NCBI GenBank assembly: GCA_017513135.1
Contig: JAFWDH010000020.1
Coordinates: 1-40,964, forward strand
Reading direction: 5' to 3'
DNA length: 40,964 nucleotides
Source: Oscillospiraceae bacterium
GTDB lineage: Bacteria > Bacillota > Clostridia > Oscillospirales > Ruminococcaceae
Shown here: one piece after another, positions 32,392 through 40,106 of the stretch
How the letters are laid out: the number at the start of each line of letters is the position of its first letter
Numbering within the stretch: position 1 is the first letter of the stretch
Made by a program: the position numbers and the translations under genes
Notes under the pieces: model-generated
What the model was told of the DNA's origin: nothing
Seen by the model: the letters and a program-made list of their open reading frames with translations, nothing else
Database searches by the model: none

Positions 32392-34344
32392 ATGAGTAAA
32401 AGGACCAACATCGGAATACTGGCACATGTCGATGCCGGAAAGACAACGCTGACGGAACAGATGCTCTACCGGACAGGTACTGTAAGGAGCGCCGGCAGTG
32501 TCGATGACGGCACCGCGACGACCGACTGGATGGAGATCGAGAGAAGAAGAGGAATCTCGGTCACTTCAGCCTGCGCGGAGATGAGATACGCAGATCATGA
32601 TATCTGTATCATCGATACTCCCGGTCATGTCGACTTCGCCGGGGAGGTAGAGAGAGCGCTGTCTGTTCTCGACGGCGCGGTCCTGGTCGTCACGGCGGTA
32701 GACGGAGTGGAACCGTATACCGAAGTTCTGTGGAAGGCTGCGGAGAAGACGGGACTTCCTGTCATTGCGGTAATAAACAAGGTGGACAGAGCCGGAAGCG
32801 ACGTGGATTCTGTCATGGCTGATCTTCGGAAACTGACGGAGGGAAGGACTGTACCGGTAAACAGCGTATTCAGGCAGGGAGAGCCCGAATGCGAAGTCTG
32901 TTCCCTGACAGACTCGGCGAGAGAAGATATGCTTCTGGATCTCGCGGGAATAGACGGCAGCATCGAAGAAAAACTCTTTTCTGAAGAAGAGATCACTGAC
33001 GACGAATGGAGATCGTCGCTTGCTGACGCATGCAGACAGCGCAGAGCTGTTCCTGTCATCTGTACCTGCGCCAAGAAAGGTCAGGGGATAGATGATCTGC
33101 TGCGTGCGGTTACAGAGTTCCTTCCCGACTCATCTGTCAATGAAAGTGAAGCACTGTCCGGAAAGGTATTCCGTGTCATTCATGACCCATCCATAGGGAA
33201 GGTGTGTTTTGTAAGGCTCTTCGGCGGCAGGATCTCCGTAAGGGACACACTTAACGGACCCGGAGGGGATCAGAACAAGGTCACGCAGTTAAGGAGATAT
33301 ACCGGTTCAAGACATGAAGACATACAGTCTTTTGGTGCGGGGGAGGTCGCTGCGGTCTGTGGTCTCGCTGATTTCAGAAACGGTGACGTTATAGGTGAGA
33401 TGCCTCCGGGGAAGGATACGAACATAGCAGAGACGATGCTTCTGGTAGGCGTGTCGCCTGAGAGCGAGGAGGACAGACCGGCACTGCTGTCTGCACTGCA
33501 GGAGCTGACTGATGAGGAGCCGCTGCTTGCTCTGGACTACAACACGTCCACAAGAGAGATCAGCATCAGGATCACCGGCATCATCCAGAGGGAAGTCGTT
33601 GAGGAACTGCTGAAGGAGCGTTACGGACTGAACGTCCTTATGACAGAGCCCAAGATCATCTATAAGGAGACTCCTGCATCCGCCGGGATCGGAAAATGGG
33701 CGTATGTAATGCCGAAGCCCTGCTGGGCGATAGTAGAGCTTACGGTTGAGCCTCTTCCCAGAGGCAGCGGCTTGGTGTTCCGTTCCGCCATAAAAGAGAA
33801 TGTTCTTGTCAGGAGATACCAGCACCATGTGGAAGACAGCGTATACGAGACTGCAGCCCAGGGCATTATGGGCTGGGAGGTAACAGACGCTCTGGTGACG
33901 CTTACTGACGGTATGAGTCACAACGTGCATACCCATCCGCTGGATTTCTTTGTTGCGACACCTGTAGCGTTCCTTAGAGCGCTGACTGATGCCGGTGTCA
34001 CGCTGCTTGAGCCTTATGTAAAGGTCGAGATGTCTGCCTCAGAAGATCTTCTGGGAAAAGTCATCGGAAGCGTAGTGGATATGAGGGGCGAGTTTGAGGC
34101 ACCCGTGGTAGAGAACGGTGTGTTCCGGATGGAGGCGGTGATGCCGCTGTCTGCCAGCATGGATTTCCCGCTGAGATTCCGGTCCATGACTTCAGGCAGG
34201 GGAGTATATTCTTCAGCATTTTATGAGTACCGTCCCTGCCCGGAGGGAGTGCGTGAGACTCTGCCGAGAAAGGGAGTGGATCCGCTAGATCTGCAGAAGT
34301 GGATCCTTTACAGAAGGAGCGCGATCGCAGACAGGGAGCCTTGA
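32392..34344 (+). CDS. Tet(M)-like ribosomal-protection-family translation GTPase
   Basis: 650 residues, close to Tet(M) at 639. The G domain has G1 AHVDAGKTT (11-19), G3 DTPGH (75-79) and G4 NKVD (129-132), with RRGISVTSA in the switch I area. EF-G-like domains II to V follow. Domain IV aligns with Tet(M) by eye (EPYVKVEMSASEDLLGK against EPYLSFKIYAPQEYLSR), but the tip loop that carries SPVSTPADF in Tet(M) reads HTHPLDFFVATPVAF here, so the residues that displace tetracycline are not conserved. The C-terminal helix is longer (DPLDLQKWILYRRS). It may be a distant tetracycline-protection protein or a housekeeping paralogue. The start ATG has only a weak ribosome binding site. Confidence 0.85.
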   Translation: MSKRTNIGILAHVDAGKTTLTEQMLYRTGTVRSAGSVDDGTATTDWMEIERRRGISVTSACAEMRYADHDICIIDTPGHVDFAGEVERALSVLDGAVLVVTAVDGVEPYTEVLWKAAEKTGLPVIAVINKVDRAGSDVDSVMADLRKLTEGRTVPVNSVFRQGEPECEVCSLTDSAREDMLLDLAGIDGSIEEKLFSEEEITDDEWRSSLADACRQRRAVPVICTCAKKGQGIDDLLRAVTEFLPDSSVNESEALSGKVFRVIHDPSIGKVCFVRLFGGRISVRDTLNGPGGDQNKVTQLRRYTGSRHEDIQSFGAGEVAAVCGLADFRNGDVIGEMPPGKDTNIAETMLLVGVSPESEEDRPALLSALQELTDEEPLLALDYNTSTREISIRITGIIQREVVEELLKERYGLNVLMTEPKIIYKETPASAGIGKWAYVMPKPCWAIVELTVEPLPRGSGLVFRSAIKENVLVRRYQHHVEDSVYETAAQGIMGWEVTDALVTLTDGMSHNVHTHPLDFFVATPVAFLRALTDAGVTLLEPYVKVEMSASEDLLGKVIGSVVDMRGEFEAPVVENGVFRMEAVMPLSASMDFPLRFRSMTSGRGVYSSAFYEYRPCPEGVRETLPRKGVDPLDLQKWILYRRSAIADREP

Positions 34345-34362
34345 CGGTTAACGATAAGAAAA

Positions 34363-34399
34363 GCGGTATATCCGGATAGCCGGATATACCGCCTGTTTT
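34363..34399 (+). terminator. Bidirectional terminator between the GTPase and dehydrogenase genes
   Basis: A perfect 13-bp stem GCGGTATATCCGG (34363-34375) with its complement (34380-34392), loop ATAG, then CTG and seven Ts. Confidence 0.9.
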
Positions 34400-34411
34400 T
34401 TTATGCAGTGA

Positions 34412-35662
34412 TCATAGATCGAGCATTCTTCTGACACGCATCAGTGTCAGTCTGTTTCTGACCAGAGGAGAGTATTTAAGTATGGCAGCGGTGTCCCGGT
34501 CGGTGACGCCGATCTCCTCAAGAGATCTCTTTGCCCCGATCATCTCCAGCATATCGTATACTTCCTGAGCGGAAGGGAGTGATGCCACGATCTGCCTTAC
34601 CTGAGGCCACTTCTCTATCAGAGCTTCCCTGCTTAGCGCGGACAGACAGTCTTTCTCATTCTCTGCGATGATGGAATCTGCGAGCTTCTCTCCGAAATAG
34701 TTCCTGATCACTTCATCAGGGATGTCATTATAGTCGAGAACGTGAGACGAGACGTCTTCTGTTTCTGCAAGTCGCTTATACTCCCTGATCGCGACAACGG
34801 AACCGACACCGGTCTTCTCTCCGTGCAGGGCCTGGAATCTGACATCCAGACCGGCAGGTCCCATCTCGATCAGGTGAGATACGTGATGTTCCGATCCTGA
34901 AGCAGGGCGGGAATTTCCCATCATCTGCATGGCTATGCCGCTCATGACAAGGGCGTAAGTTACGCGCTCATATGCCTCATCTTCTCCGGACAGGATTCCG
35001 GAAAGACTCTCGACGACAGCGTCAGCAGCCTGCTGTGTTATCTCAGCTATGCGTTCACAGTAGTATTCTCCTGTAAGGACGTGAGCCATCTTCCAGTCAG
35101 CAAGAGCGGTATATTTTGCAAGAATATCTCCTACTCCGCTCCTGACCAGTTCGGGAGGAGCGTTCTTGATTATATCGGTATCGGCGATAACAAAGTCCGG
35201 AGCCACCGCGGGCAGCGTTTTTTTGAATCCGTGCCAGGTCATTGCCGCGACAGTGCTGCAAAATCCGTCTACGCTGGCGCCGGTGGGACAGGACACAAAA
35301 TGTATGCCGCGCTCATGAGCGCAGAAGCGGGCTACATCATGTACGGTTCCGCTGCCGACGGCGATGATGACTTCCACGTCGTTTTCCAGTCTCTCAAGGA
35401 CCCAGGCTGTCGATATCTCGTTGGCGTGAAGGTTCTCAGGGCACATGACGATCTCCTGCTCGCCGAATGGGTGCCTGCCTTCTGTCGCGGCGTAGGTGTT
35501 CTCATCATAGAGGACACAGCGCTTGCCGGACAGACCGAATCTCTTCGCGTATTCCTCAAAACGGAAAAGCGCGCCGGATTCGATGACCGCCGCTTTTGTC
35601 ACCATATCGTGCGATCTTCCGCAGCTGCAATCACCGCTGTATACAGTGCTGTCTACAAACAT
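34412..35662 (-). CDS. araM: sn-Glycerol-1-phosphate dehydrogenase (AraM/EgsA family)
   Basis: 416 residues. The nucleotide-binding region has AVGSGTVHDVARF and SCPTGASVDGFCS. Metal ligands are expected at the Asp of SGVGDILAKYTALADW, a His of GSEHHVSHLIEM and the His of LHGEKTGVG. The enzyme reduces dihydroxyacetone phosphate to sn-glycerol-1-phosphate with NAD(P)H. In Bacillus subtilis araM sits inside the arabinose operon, and here the gene begins one base after ribulokinase, so the same coupling holds. AGAGGTAA lies inside the end of the kinase gene. The N-terminal CSCGRSH extension resembles other Clostridial members. A role in arabinose metabolism itself is not proven for the family. 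Confidence 0.88.
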   Translation of the reverse strand: MFVDSTVYSGDCSCGRSHDMVTKAAVIESGALFRFEEYAKRFGLSGKRCVLYDENTYAATEGRHPFGEQEIVMCPENLHANEISTAWVLERLENDVEVIIAVGSGTVHDVARFCAHERGIHFVSCPTGASVDGFCSTVAAMTWHGFKKTLPAVAPDFVIADTDIIKNAPPELVRSGVGDILAKYTALADWKMAHVLTGEYYCERIAEITQQAADAVVESLSGILSGEDEAYERVTYALVMSGIAMQMMGNSRPASGSEHHVSHLIEMGPAGLDVRFQALHGEKTGVGSVVAIREYKRLAETEDVSSHVLDYNDIPDEVIRNYFGEKLADSIIAENEKDCLSALSREALIEKWPQVRQIVASLPSAQEVYDMLEMIGAKRSLEEIGVTDRDTAAILKYSPLVRNRLTLMRVRRMLDL

Positions 35663-35663
35663 G

Positions 35664-37319
35664 TCAGTTACCTCTTGTTTCTTTTCTTATATCTTTGAGC
35701 CTGTGCAGCAGACTGTTCTTTCCTCCGAAGAAGGAGTACATTTCACAGTATGCTGCGTACAGGTCTTCGTATACTTTTTGCGAAGCAGGATCGGGATGAT
35801 AGACCTTTGTAAAGGGAAGAGCGTATCTTTCGGTCAGGAGAGCGAGGTCGGCGAATCCGCCCTGTGCTGCAGCTGCGGCCATAATGGCGCTGCCGACAGA
35901 ACCCGTATAGTCCCTTTCTACGATCAGGACATCCCGTCCCATGACGTCTGCATATATCTGCATCATCAGAGGGTTCTTGTGAGGAATACCGCCAGTGGCG
36001 ATGAGAGAATCTATCGTGACGCCGGACTCCTCCAGAGTGTCTATGATTTTTCTGCAGCCAAACGCCGTAGATTCCAGCAGGGCACGGTAGATCTCCTCAG
36101 GGGATGTTTCGGTGGAGAGTCCTGCGATGACTCCTGAGAGGCTGAAATCCATAAGCGTTGAGCGTACGCCGTTCCACCAGTCAAGGGCTACGAGACCGTT
36201 CTGCCCCGGGCGAAGCATTGAAGCTTTCTGCGTCAGCAGCTGCTGTATCTGCATGCCTTTCTCTTCTGCTTCGGAGCGGTATTCTGCAGGCACCTGATTC
36301 TCAGCGAACCACGCAAACATGTCTCCGATACCGGACTGACCGCACTCGTACGTGTACAAGTCCCTGAAGACGCTGTCTTTGACCACTCCGCTGATGCCGT
36401 CGATACAGCTGAGAGTCTCGCTGAGCAGCATCTCGCAGGTGGAGGTACCTATGATCATAAGGAACTGACCCGGCCTTGAGACACCGCAGCCGTAAATTGT
36501 GGTGTGGGCATCTACTCCCGCTGCTGCAACAGGGATCCCGGGAATGAGTCCCAAAAGCTGCGCGCCTTTTTCCGTGAGCGTTCCGGTGCAGTCTCCGGGG
36601 AAAGTGACGTTTTCGGGATACTTAGCCGACAGACCGGCTAATTCAGGAGAGATCATTTCAAAGAATGCTGCCGGTACATCTCCGGTGTCTTCCGAATAAT
36701 ACGTTTTGAAGGCAGCTCCGCAGTAGCCTCGGGATTCCGTGCCGCAGAGCACCCTGACCAGCCAGTCTCCGACTTCCAGTATGCGGTCTGATGCCTTATA
36801 CAGCTCCGGGGATTCAATGGCGATCTGCATCGCCTTGGGAAGGAAGTGTTCGCCTGAGATGTGCCCGCCGAAAGGATCCAGCAGATCAGAACCATTTTGC
36901 TTTGCGGCCTGCTCTATCATGTCGGCGTACTTCTGAGCAGCGTGGTGCTTCCAGACCTTGATATAGGAATTGGGATCTTTTGAAAACCGCGGATCTTCAC
37001 AGAGAGGAGATCCGTCGGCGGATACGGGCAGCATAGTGGAGGCGGTGACGTCCAGACCTATTCCTCTGACCTGATCCGCAGAGATACCTGCAGCGGCAAC
37101 GGCGTCCCGCACAGAACTGCCCAGAGAATCCAGATAGTCCTGAGGGATCTGCACTGCCCAGTCCACCGCAAGAGGAACTCCATTGGGCAGACGGTCGGTA
37201 AGTATACCGTGCTCATACTCACTGACGGCGGAGGACAGTACTTCTCCGCTGTCAAGGTCCATCACCACTGCACGAGCGGAGAGGGATCCGAAATCGATAC
37301 CAATCGAATAACCCGGCAT
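35664..37319 (-). CDS. araB: Ribulokinase (FGGY family)
   Basis: 551 residues, normal for AraB. The N-terminal phosphate loop is SIGIDFGSLSARAVVMDLDSG. KVWKHHAAQKYADMI and GAAFKTYY are AraB-specific blocks. The second ATPase-fold half starts about residue 265, with VDAHTTIYGCG holding the catalytic Asp and IIGTSTCEMLLS the adenosine site. It phosphorylates L-ribulose to L-ribulose-5-phosphate. GGAGGA precedes the ATG. It is the first gene of a pair with the glycerol-1-phosphate dehydrogenase. araA (isomerase) and araD (epimerase) are absent from the window, so the pathway must be completed elsewhere. It fits the GH51 arabinofuranosidase upstream in the window. Confidence 0.94.
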   Translation of the reverse strand: MPGYSIGIDFGSLSARAVVMDLDSGEVLSSAVSEYEHGILTDRLPNGVPLAVDWAVQIPQDYLDSLGSSVRDAVAAAGISADQVRGIGLDVTASTMLPVSADGSPLCEDPRFSKDPNSYIKVWKHHAAQKYADMIEQAAKQNGSDLLDPFGGHISGEHFLPKAMQIAIESPELYKASDRILEVGDWLVRVLCGTESRGYCGAAFKTYYSEDTGDVPAAFFEMISPELAGLSAKYPENVTFPGDCTGTLTEKGAQLLGLIPGIPVAAAGVDAHTTIYGCGVSRPGQFLMIIGTSTCEMLLSETLSCIDGISGVVKDSVFRDLYTYECGQSGIGDMFAWFAENQVPAEYRSEAEEKGMQIQQLLTQKASMLRPGQNGLVALDWWNGVRSTLMDFSLSGVIAGLSTETSPEEIYRALLESTAFGCRKIIDTLEESGVTIDSLIATGGIPHKNPLMMQIYADVMGRDVLIVERDYTGSVGSAIMAAAAAQGGFADLALLTERYALPFTKVYHPDPASQKVYEDLYAAYCEMYSFFGGKNSLLHRLKDIRKETRGN

Positions 37320-37377
37320 TGCGGTTCCTCCAGCTTTTTCTTTCTGATAAAAGTATAATCCGAAACGTACTTGAAAC

Positions 37378-37411
37378 GAAAGCAGTTCAGACCCGGGTCC
37401 GGACTGCTTTC
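37378..37411 (-). terminator. Terminator overlapping the sfsA stop codon
   Basis: GAAAGCAGT (37378-37386) pairs with ACTGCTTTC (37403-37411), extended inward with one mismatch around CCGG. On the minus strand it begins at the sfsA stop codon and is followed by TTTCGTTTC. Confidence 0.6.
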
Positions 37412-38081
37412 AAATCTTTTTTCTAACTTCTGTTATGAACAGTTCGTCGGGCTTGACGCGGCAAATGCAGAAAAAGACGTCCACTCCGGCATTCTCTGCC
37501 TCGCGCAGTGCCTGCGCGAATGCGGGATCAGTCTCTTCGTTGGCAAGAACCTCGCTGAAGCATTCTGCCTGGATCACGAATGCTATACCTGCTATTATCC
37601 CGTCACTGAGAGAAGCCGTCAGTTCCCTGAGGTGCTTCGTCCCTCTTTCCGTAGGGGCATCCGGAAAGTAACCGACGCCGTTCTTCTCCAGCGTGCAGCC
37701 CTTAACCTCCAGCAGATATCTGTCACTGCCGCGCTCCATGTAAAAATCTATTCTGGAGTCTCCGTACCTGTATTCGGGACGGACCAGGTCATAAGCTTGC
37801 TTCTCCAGCCATTCCTTTACGGCAGCGTTCGGCGCCTGACTGTCTATGTTGAACAGACCCGATCCGGGTTTCTCTGCGGCAATCAGGTCGTAGCGTGTTG
37901 AGCGGCCGGGAGAATCGGAGCGGGACAGATAGACCTCGCTGCCTTCCTTGAGCAGCTCGCGGCAGCGACCTGTGTTCTTGACATGGACCGCTTCGATCTC
38001 TCCGCTGTCCATCCTGACGTTGGCGATAAACCGGTTGGGACGGGAGATGAAAATGGCTTTGGAAATATTTCCGTACTTCAT
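37410..38081 (-). CDS. sfsA: SfsA-family nuclease / sugar fermentation stimulation protein
   Basis: 223 residues from ATG 38081, giving the usual SfsA start MKYGNISKAIFISRPNRF; a TTG at 38117 would overlap the upstream gene and has no family support. The OB-fold part has RFIANV and HVKNTGRCRELL. The nuclease part has the PD-(D/E)xK-like core SRIDFYMERG, LLEVKGCTLEKNGVGYFPDA and PTERGTKHLREL. SfsA was first described as a sugar-fermentation regulator in E. coli and is now viewed as a nucleic-acid-cleaving protein; its cellular role is unsettled. It lies 13 bases downstream of the cation exporter gene, in the same transcript. Confidence 0.93.
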   Translation of the reverse strand: MKYGNISKAIFISRPNRFIANVRMDSGEIEAVHVKNTGRCRELLKEGSEVYLSRSDSPGRSTRYDLIAAEKPGSGLFNIDSQAPNAAVKEWLEKQAYDLVRPEYRYGDSRIDFYMERGSDRYLLEVKGCTLEKNGVGYFPDAPTERGTKHLRELTASLSDGIIAGIAFVIQAECFSEVLANEETDPAFAQALREAENAGVDVFFCICRVKPDELFITEVRKKI

Positions 38082-38094
38082 TGGATCCAGCTGT

Positions 38095-39198
38095 TCAGCC
38101 GCTGATATCGCGGTCAAGATTGATTCGGAATGTATAGTCCGGGTACTTTTTGCTGAGCTCTGAACTGATATGAGCTATCAGCGCATCGGGATCCGGTTCT
38201 CCGTAGTCTACTATGAGGTCAAAAGACACGAACCTGTCTTCCTTGCGCAGATAGAAACCGTGCATCTGAAGAATGCCCGCGTGATCGGATATCTCAGATC
38301 TCACAGCGGTCATGATCTCTCTTGCCTGTTCGTCGCGGGTGTTGGATGCATAGACACCGATAGTCAGGTAGACACCGAACTGGGAGTAGATCCTTGAAGA
38401 GATATCCCTTGTAAGGGCATCCAGCTCCTTTACGGACATGTCGTCGTCCACCTCGATATGCACCGAACCTACGTATTCTTCAGGACCGTAACTGTGTATG
38501 ATGAGGTCGTACGCTCCATGAACCCGGGGATACGCATTGATCGCTTCCCTGATGCCTGCGGCGAGGTCGGCGTCTATGCGAACTCCGATTATGTCACTGA
38601 CTGTTTCCGTGATGATCCCGATACCTGTCTTGAGGATAAATGCGGAGATCACTGCTCCGAGTATGCCGTCCAGCTCTATGCCGAAGAGCATAGAAACCAG
38701 CACTGAGATCAGGGTCGCTACCGAGATGAGAGCGTCACCGTTGGCGTCCGTGCCCGAAGCGGTCAGGGAGGTCGAATTCAGTTCTTTTCCCTTCTTTATG
38801 AAAAATGCCCCTATGAGCAGTTTGGCTATGATGCCAGCTGCGATCACGAAAAGAGAGAGCTGCGTGAAATTGGTCACCGGCGGGTCTATGATCTTCTCAA
38901 CGCTCTCCTTGAATGAAGTGACACCTGCTGCCAGTACCAGGATAGCTATTATGAATGAAGTGACATATTCCACTCTCCCGTGTCCGAACGGATGCTGCTT
39001 ATCTGCTTTCTTCTTTGCGAGGCGGGTTCCGACTATAGTTATGACAGACGACAGTGCGTCGCTCAGATTGTTTACTGCGTCGAGTATTATCGCCGTTGAG
39101 TTTGCGGCAAAGCCTACAAGAGCCTTGAAAACGACAAGTATGGTGTTTGCTGCTATACCCGCTATGCTGACTCTGATGATCTCTCTGGATCGGTTCAT
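38095..39198 (-). CDS. Cation diffusion facilitator transporter with two cytosolic domains
   Basis: 367 residues, about 70 longer than a standard CDF protein. Six transmembrane helices fill residues 1-205. The helix 2 site reads AVNNLSDALSS (N-x3-D in place of H-x3-D or D-x3-D) and the helix 5 site reads GTDANGDALIS (D-x3-D). An N-D/D-D combination is associated with manganese exporters such as MntE, though specificity is inferred. The HPFGHGRVEY loop is present. A ferredoxin-like cytosolic domain (about 210-285) is followed by a second, similar one (about 295-362). The gene starts with GAAGGG upstream and is followed by sfsA. Role: export of a divalent metal in exchange for protons. Confidence 0.92.
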   Translation of the reverse strand: MNRSREIIRVSIAGIAANTILVVFKALVGFAANSTAIILDAVNNLSDALSSVITIVGTRLAKKKADKQHPFGHGRVEYVTSFIIAILVLAAGVTSFKESVEKIIDPPVTNFTQLSLFVIAAGIIAKLLIGAFFIKKGKELNSTSLTASGTDANGDALISVATLISVLVSMLFGIELDGILGAVISAFILKTGIGIITETVSDIIGVRIDADLAAGIREAINAYPRVHGAYDLIIHSYGPEEYVGSVHIEVDDDMSVKELDALTRDISSRIYSQFGVYLTIGVYASNTRDEQAREIMTAVRSEISDHAGILQMHGFYLRKEDRFVSFDLIVDYGEPDPDALIAHISSELSKKYPDYTFRINLDRDISG

Positions 39199-39269
39199 GG
39201 TTGTGCCCTTCTGATATGATGTATAAGGAATATTATACTCTTATTTTATAAAGAAGCGTCTAAAACAGT

Positions 39270-39298
39270 TTGACAGATCCGGCTGATTAATGTAGAAT
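39270..39298 (+). promoter_or_regulatory. Near-consensus promoter of the unknown-gene pair
   Basis: TTGACA (39270-39275), exactly 17 bp, TAGAAT (39293-39298). Transcription would start near 39305, giving a leader of about 70 nt before the short ORF at 39374. Confidence 0.75.
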
Positions 39299-39341
39299 TA
39301 TCACGCTCTGAGGACAATTCAATAAATGGGATGTTTTACGG

Positions 39342-39390
39342 AAGACGGGATACCTGTATCCTGACGGAGATCCGTGAAGCGTCTTTTTTT
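39342..39390 (+). promoter_or_regulatory. Three-way-junction leader hairpin ending in seven Ts (attenuator candidate)
   Basis: AAGACG (39342-39347) pairs with CGTCTT (39380-39385). Inside are two perfect hairpins, GGATAC-CT-GTATCC (39348-39361) and ACGGA-GA-TCCGT (39364-39375). The closing stem runs into TTTTTTT (39384-39390). The second hairpin covers the GGAG and GTG of the short ORF at 39374. It could stop transcription soon after the start, or hide the ORF's ribosome binding site. Both readings are inference. Confidence 0.45.
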
Positions 39391-39520
39391 GTACCTTGAA
39401 AACAAAAAAGCGCGGCTGTCGCAGCCGACCCGGGGGAAGCAGGCGGAGATCTTCAGCGAGGGGAGCGTGCCAACGGGAGCGACGCCGGCATTTTGCAAAA
39501 AGATGATGGAGGAAATATGA
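39374..39520 (+). CDS. Short 48-residue ORF in frame with the next gene, separated by TGA
   Basis: The GTG at 39374 follows GGAG (39366-39369) by four bases. The protein reads MKRLFLYLENKKARLSQP, then TRGKQAEIFSEGSVPTGATP and AFCKKMMEEI before TGA at 39518-39520. The next gene's ATG follows immediately in the same frame. The frame is closed upstream by TGA 39362. The composition is protein-like, and the GGAGG of the next gene lies inside its last codons, so it is either a real small gene coupled to the next or the 5' part of one gene interrupted by TGA. No family is recognised. There is no selenocysteine-insertion hairpin that I can identify. Confidence 0.5.
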   Translation: MKRLFLYLENKKARLSQPTRGKQAEIFSEGSVPTGATPAFCKKMMEEI

Positions 39521-40033
39521 ATGTCATTCAGAGCAACGATAACGGTCATATACGAAGATGGGGCAGCCGGCATAGGCTACTACAGGAACTGGGATGAACT
39601 GCATCTGCTCTTTGAAGCGGTTGCGCTGGCTGCAGCGGCGGACAAATGTGCCGACTGCAGGGGATACCGTGAAATGAAACGCAGCGCTGATTCTGAAAGA
39701 TCTCTGGAAATAACGGATGAAGAGGAGGATGAAGTGATACAGGATCTGATGGAGATCAGCGAATATCCTATTATTGTGGACACCGCGTCAAAAAGGATCA
39801 GACTGGCGGGCAGTTGGCCTTGTGCAGAGAGGAGAAAACTGTGCAGGGAGCAGGATGTACTCAGACCGACTGTGGATGTCACGGAGCTTTTATGCGGAAA
39901 AGGGATACCATATACGGAAGAGATGCTGAAGAGAGTAAGGGAAGAACTTCTGAGCGATGAAGAGATGCCGGGGCATATCTCGGTCGGTACGGGACGTATG
40001 ATCAGATATCTCTTCGGCAGCGAAACGGCGTGA
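39521..40033 (+). CDS. Unknown protein, 170 residues
   Basis: A soluble, acidic protein with no signal peptide or membrane segment. It begins MSFRATITVIYEDGAAGIGYY, has a small Cys pair (CADC near residue 43, two turns after an Ala-rich helix) and two further Cys (about 106 and 113), a very acidic stretch (EITDEEEDEVIQDLMEIS) and ends in ISVGTGRMIRYLFGSE. GGAGG at 39508-39512 lies eight bases before the ATG. The four Cys could bind a metal but the spacing is not a known motif. It directly follows the short ORF at 39374 and precedes the M18 aminopeptidase gene by 73 bases on the same strand. Function not known. Confidence 0.7.
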   Translation: MSFRATITVIYEDGAAGIGYYRNWDELHLLFEAVALAAAADKCADCRGYREMKRSADSERSLEITDEEEDEVIQDLMEISEYPIIVDTASKRIRLAGSWPCAERRKLCREQDVLRPTVDVTELLCGKGIPYTEEMLKRVREELLSDEEMPGHISVGTGRMIRYLFGSETA

Positions 40034-40106
40034 ATGATGGAACTGTCCGTGGCATTGGAAGTATAATAAGCCAAACTAAGAATCAGGCTAAAGGAAGGAA
40101 ACTGAA

